The position numbers and the translations under genes are program-made. A stretch of 64,000 bases of DNA from Brachionus plicatilis (taxonomy: Eukaryota; Rotifera; Eurotatoria; Ploima; Brachionidae): the NCBI GenBank assembly GCA_010279815.1, contig QEOQ01000508.1, positions 2,069,129 to 2,133,128 of the forward strand, written 5' to 3'. The notes under the pieces are model-generated. The model saw nothing but the letters and a program-made list of their open reading frames with translations. It made no database searches and was not told the DNA's origin. How positions within the stretch are numbered: the first letter of the stretch is position 1; every line of letters begins with the position of its first letter. Positions 59,774-64,000 of the stretch are shown here, one piece after another.

Positions 59774-59879
59774 TTAAAAAATTACTTCAATCATGTTTTA
59801 TTCTTTAGAATATTAAAATCTGAAATAAAAGCCAATGCGCAATTTGTCACATTTATGAATTTTTTTATTTTTTATTTTA

Positions 59880-60240
59880 TCACCTATATAAAATTTTACC
59901 AGAAATTATGTAATTTTACGAAAAATTAAGTAAGAAATGGTTAAGAATGTTGAATTTTTTAATTCTTTATAATAAAATTAATTAAGTATTTTGGATAAGA
60001 AGCCAATTTAATATTTTTCTTACCGAAATCCTCATTTTTTTGACCGTAAGCTTTTAGAACGATTTTACTAAAATTTACGAATTTTAATGTAATCATACGT
60101 AATTTTTGGTAAAATTACATATCTTTACCGACTTATATTCACGTAAGATTTCTTAAACTTACTAAAAATAATTTAAAATTACGTAAATTTACGTAATTTA
60201 GCCGATTCAGCACTTTTTATTAAAGCACTGTAATTCTAAC
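59880..60240. repeat. TTACGTAAA-rich repeat, diverged CAGT-end family member
   Basis: Holds TTACGTAAATTTACGTAATT near 60180, AAAATTTTACCAGAAATTAT near 59890 and its mirrored partner TAATTTTTGGTAAAATT near 60100, and AAAGCACTGTAA near 60225, the usual terminus next to TA. The left terminus is unclear. Confidence 0.45.
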
Positions 60241-60324
60241 AACACTGTAAAGGATTGAGTCACAAACAGAATAAAACTTAATAAGTTAAAAAAAAATAAA
60301 ATAAGTTTAATTAAAATATTTTAT

Positions 60325-61870
60325 TCATATCATAATGTTTTCATATAAAAACAATATGGCCTCAACTTTATCAGAAGATATTTTATTTCGTCTATCTCAC
60401 ACTTGATAATTTGCTTTCGAAAATAATCTTTCTGATGGTGAACTTGCTGCCGGTGCAATAGCATAGTTTAAGAAAAATTCGTGAAGAATAGGGTATAAAT
60501 AATTGTTAAAATTCCAAAAATCTACTGCATTATCGAACTAAGCTTCAAATATATAATTATTTAATTATTTTAAATTGTCAGTAAAATCTAAATCATTTAA
60601 AAAAAATTTCTGATTTCTATTTTTTAAAGATCTAAATGATAAAAAAAGTAATTGATCAAAATGAAGAATAGTTTTATCAATAAAATATTTTTCATTTGTT
60701 TGAAAAAATCTTTTAGAATCAAGTATATTTGGACTTTTTTAAATCCCTTTGAATTTATTGAAAGTTAAGAAAATTTACGGAAATTATGCATATTTTTGTT
60801 GATTAATCTTGAAACTTAAACTAAAGAAATTGCAACATGTAAGCAGTGGAGAAAAGCCATGGAAAAAGATTGGATCTGACAATCCAAGTCGAATCTTTTC
60901 AAAGCTGATAACTTAAAAACATTTTTTTCTAAAATTAAAATTAAAATTAAAAAAAAAGAGATTCTAATTTTAAAACAGTTCCTCGAATAATAAATTTGAA
61001 TAATTTGATTAAATAATTTTAAAAAACTAAAATTATGTAAAATGATTGTAAATAACTATTTTGACAAAACATACGAACTGGATACAAATTAATTTGTAAT
61101 AATTATATTTTTTCTTTTTTCTTTTTTTTTTTGTCAATTTGTAATATATTCTCTTTCTATTTGTAATTAATCGTGTCATAAATAACTCAGGTTTAGATTG
61201 TATTAGTTAAGTTAAGAATGCAAGTATATGGATTAATAATGTTAGTCTTAATTTATTTCTTTCTTAATCTTCCTTAAATAACAACTAACATGTCCTTGAT
61301 TGGACTTTATTGAATAAATAATAATAATAATAATAATTAAATAAAAAAAATTAATAAAAGAAAATATTTTTTATTAGAAAGTGTATTTTTTGTGGATAAA
61401 AATAAGAGCGAGCCATTATTTTACCTTATATATATAATATATCATTTTAGAATGATGAATTCCGCAAGCAGATTCAACAAAACAAACTAAATTTCATTAA
61501 AACTTTTTATTAAGTTGAACTCGATCAATTTGACAATAAAAAATATAAATTGAATGCTTCAACAATAGACGTCAAATGATATGGAAAATAAAATGCCTTA
61601 TTATAGATCTTACTAGATTTTTAAAAAAATATTATGAGCCTTTATAAATTGTTGGTCAAAGTTTAAATCAACTTTGACTTTTAATTTTTTTAAGTAAATC
61701 TTTGGCGTTTTGAAATTTTTTTAAAATTTTTTTACAATTGAAGCGAGTGAGCGAAACATCTTAAATGACTTGAAGTGTCTTGCTCATTAATTTACTCTGA
61801 AATTACTTCTTCACTTTCATCTTGATTAATTTTTCCATACTTATCAGAATCGGATGATATTATTATCTTC
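60325..61870 (-). mobile_element. Decayed hAT transposase
   Basis: Read on the minus strand, 61870-61732 gives TSSHLRCFAHSLQL then a stop, matching the hAT signature around the RC-x-x-H-x-LQL motif. 60537-60325 gives NNYLYPILHEFFLNYAIAPA, then ASSPSERLFSKANYQV, a stop, and DRRNKISSDKVEAILFL, the C-terminal hAT dimerisation domain. The two parts are in the correct order, but the segment between is degenerate. No terminal repeats or 8-bp duplication could be assigned. It is certainly inactive, but it shows that hAT elements have been present, relevant to the foldback unit at 50870. Confidence 0.8.
61438..61480 (-). pseudogene. Fragment resembling the TDP1 first active-site motif
   Basis: The minus strand reads VESACGIHHSKMIY, against [14 protein letters not shown] in TDP1 exon 1 (about 49934-49975). 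Roughly 35 of 41 bases are identical. Only this short segment aligns. It lies within the decayed hAT region. It could be a captured or duplicated gene fragment, or chance. Confidence 0.4.
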
Positions 61871-62235
61871 TAAATCAAACTTATCATCACCGAGCAAAAT
61901 CATATATGAAGAATATTTTAATTAATACAAATTACAAACCTAATTTAAAATTAGGAGCATTAAAAAATATTAAATTTAACAATAATTGTTTGCTCTTTCA
62001 CCTTCTTTTCAATATTAAAATAATGTTTTTATTCTCAAAATTATTTAATCTAATTTTCAACCAAGTTAGTTTTGAAAAATATTAAAAAAATTTTTTATAA
62101 GACTAGAAATTAAACGTTCTCGAAAATTACAAATTAAAAAATTAAAATTTGGAAAAAAGGAATATTTCAAATATATAAGCACATGGATTCAAAATTAATA
62201 TTTTTTAAAATTTTAGAAATTAATAAAATTATAAA

Positions 62236-64000
62236 ATGGTTCAAACTAAATCAAGACATCACAAAACCGAAAACTCGTACAGGTTTCAGACACTTAATGA
62301 GCGCCTGGCGAACATTAGCGTTGATGTGACAAAAAAAATAAACCGCTTTCAGCAAAAACCCGAAGAAACTGAGACATATTTTTACCAATGCCTTGAAAAA
62401 TGGGTCGATCTTAACTATACTGGAGTCTTCCGTAACATTCATTGCATAAATAACTAATTAATCTAAAATATAAATAAAATTCTAGATGAATTCACCAACA
62501 AAATAAAGTCAAAATGTCAAACTTTGGCCTTGCTCATTTACCACAAGGATCATTTAATTGAAACATTGAAAGAGTTCATCGCTAGAGCGAATGAACTGTC
62601 TCTTCAACCAATTTTAGAGTATATTTAGACTAAATAATTTTTTTTTTTTAATTTTTATTTTACCAAAGTCTTACAGCTCAATTGGCCAGAGATCTTCAGA
62701 GCGATTATTATTTTTATTTTCCTGATATTTTTAAAAGCATCATTAAACTTTTGGATACTCAAAATACAGAAATTTTGGAATGGGCTTTTCAAACATTGTC
62801 ATATTTATTCAAGTTCTTGTGGCGCTACATGCTCAAAGACCTGCATACAGTCTACGCTCTTTACTCACCTCTGTTCGAGGAGTCGCGCAAATTTTATATA
62901 AGAAATTTTGCTGCTGAAAGTTTTGCATTTTTGATGCGAAAAATCCCGGACAAAAATGAGCTCTTCGATTTCCTGTTGACCAAACGCTTGATTGAACATC
63001 CCCAAGAAATCAGTGGCATAGGACGCCTAATATTCGAAATGTTCAAAGGCATTAAACATCAGTTTAATACATGTACCGGGCCGTCCTTCCAAATTCTGCT
63101 TACTAAGCTCAATTTTTTTGATAATGAGCAAAAAAATGAACTTATTTTCAGATGTATTGGAAAAACTGTACAGAGCATGGCCGATTTTACCAAAAAAGAA
63201 CACTCTTCCATTGTTTGGACTTGTTTCTATGTAAGCAGAGAATTAAATGAAGAATTTTTTTAAAATTTTTTATTTAGAAAGGAATTGATGACAGCGTTGA
63301 AAACAAAAAAAAATTAACTTTTATTTTACGGTTGCTGGAAATTTTCCTTGAATCAAAAAATTGTTATTTGGTCAACAATCTGGACCTGCTCTTGGACAAT
63401 ATGATTAAATTAGCACAAATAGAAATAGACAGTACTCAAGTTTCGACAGATTTTACCAAACATTTTTTTAATTTAGCCAATCTTGTCCTATTGAGTCAAA
63501 ATATTAAATTTCCTATAGAAAAAATTAATATTCTTCCAAATAAATTATACCAAGTCAAATTTGACTGCAAACTTGTGTCCGACTTGACCAGAGCTCTATT
63601 TGACTATCCATTTTTTGAAACTGTAAGTTGATAACTCAATTTTTGTGCTAAATTTAAAATTTAAAATTTAGAACATCTTTCCGAATTTGATTTCCTATTT
63701 TGACAATCAAATAAAAAATAAATGTCATTCGAAAAATCAAATTGAAACTTGTTTTTTGACTCTATTAGCCGAGTATTTGCTAAAACAAAAAAAAATTCTC
63801 GAACCAAACTACAACACTGAGAGTTTGTCCGAAGACAAAATTGAGAATTTTATTCAAATCAAAGGTTTAACAAATCTAAATCGTTTATTCAAAAGTGACA
63901 AGCTTTTTTTGGATTCAGAATTGGCCAAACATTTGGACGAGTTTTTAAAAAATGAGATAAAAAATATAGAAAATGTGGAATTGATAATTAAAATTTTAAT
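62236..64000 (+). CDS. UTP20: UTP20, small-subunit processome component (5' part)
   Basis: The exons are 62236-62431, 62486-62618, 62669-63230, 63278-63622 and 63672 to the window edge, where the gene is cut. The introns are 47-54 bases with GT-AG ends and all phases agree. About 521 residues of a protein usually near 2,700 are visible. The N-terminus HHKTENSYRFQTLNERLANI follows the human UTP20 start. LARDLQSDYYFYFPD, TEILEWAFQTLSYLFKFLWR, RNFAAESFAFLMRKIPDKN and FEMFKGIKHQFNTCTG follow its DRIM region. UTP20 is a nucleolar HEAT-repeat protein of the 90S pre-ribosome, needed for 18S rRNA maturation. The start is the first ATG, preceded by AT-rich DNA with no strong promoter motif. Confidence 0.95.

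Noticed and set aside
1..64000. tRNA, rRNA and CRISPR-like arrays
   Set aside because: No cloverleaf with matching A and B boxes, no rRNA-like conserved block and no spaced direct-repeat array was seen by eye; small or diverged RNA genes could still have been missed.

Overview
The window is eukaryotic and very AT-rich. It carries intron-containing animal genes with GT-AG splice sites, large transposon-filled introns next to very small ones (about 47-66 bases), and long non-coding AT tracts. The gene set (TRIM, VWA8, FOXL1, WDR81, TDP1, STEAP, UTP20) is metazoan. A secreted GH5 glycosidase with a fungal-type CBM1, an orphan 7TM receptor and the compact AT-rich style fit a rotifer such as a monogonont (Brachionus-like). 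That assignment is inference and no species was verified.

Layout. 1-2675 has no recognised gene. 2676-6826 (+) is a two-exon RING/B-box/coiled-coil TRIM gene with two inverted-repeat elements in its intron. 8446-9652 (+) is the two-exon CBM1-GH5 enzyme. 9653-13320 is intergenic with a decayed LINE on the minus strand. 13321-13482 (+) is a 53-residue single-membrane-span microprotein resembling PIGBOS1. It is followed 160 bases later by complete three-exon VWA8 (13643-23867, +). 27647-28825 (-) is an intronless FOXL1. A 5.9 kb non-coding interval follows. WDR81 (12 exons, 46461-34712, -) and TDP1 (5 exons, 50510-46637, -) lie head to tail, 175 bases apart. Upstream of TDP1 is a cluster of foldback/MITE elements (50753-52103), then an intronless orphan 7TM receptor gene (52545-54854, -) with a partial duplicate beside it. 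After that come a broken LINE (56165-57840, +), an intronless STEAP metalloreductase (58178-59617, -), a decayed hAT transposase (60325-61870, -) and the first five exons of UTP20 (62236 to the window edge, +).

The exon models of VWA8, WDR81, TDP1 and UTP20 were assembled by matching splice sites and reading phase. Every junction is in phase and the joined products follow their families along the full length. Two gene pairs (microprotein-VWA8 and TDP1-WDR81) have operon-like geometry: stop, AATAAA within about 45 bases, then an AG acceptor-like site before the next start. This would suit spliced-leader trans-splicing, but transcript data are needed.

The main unexplained structures are a TA-flanked inverted-repeat family rich in TTACGTAAA, a 382-bp near-perfect foldback with an 8-bp flanking duplication, a nested inverted repeat in VWA8 intron 2, and a PBZ zinc finger on TDP1.
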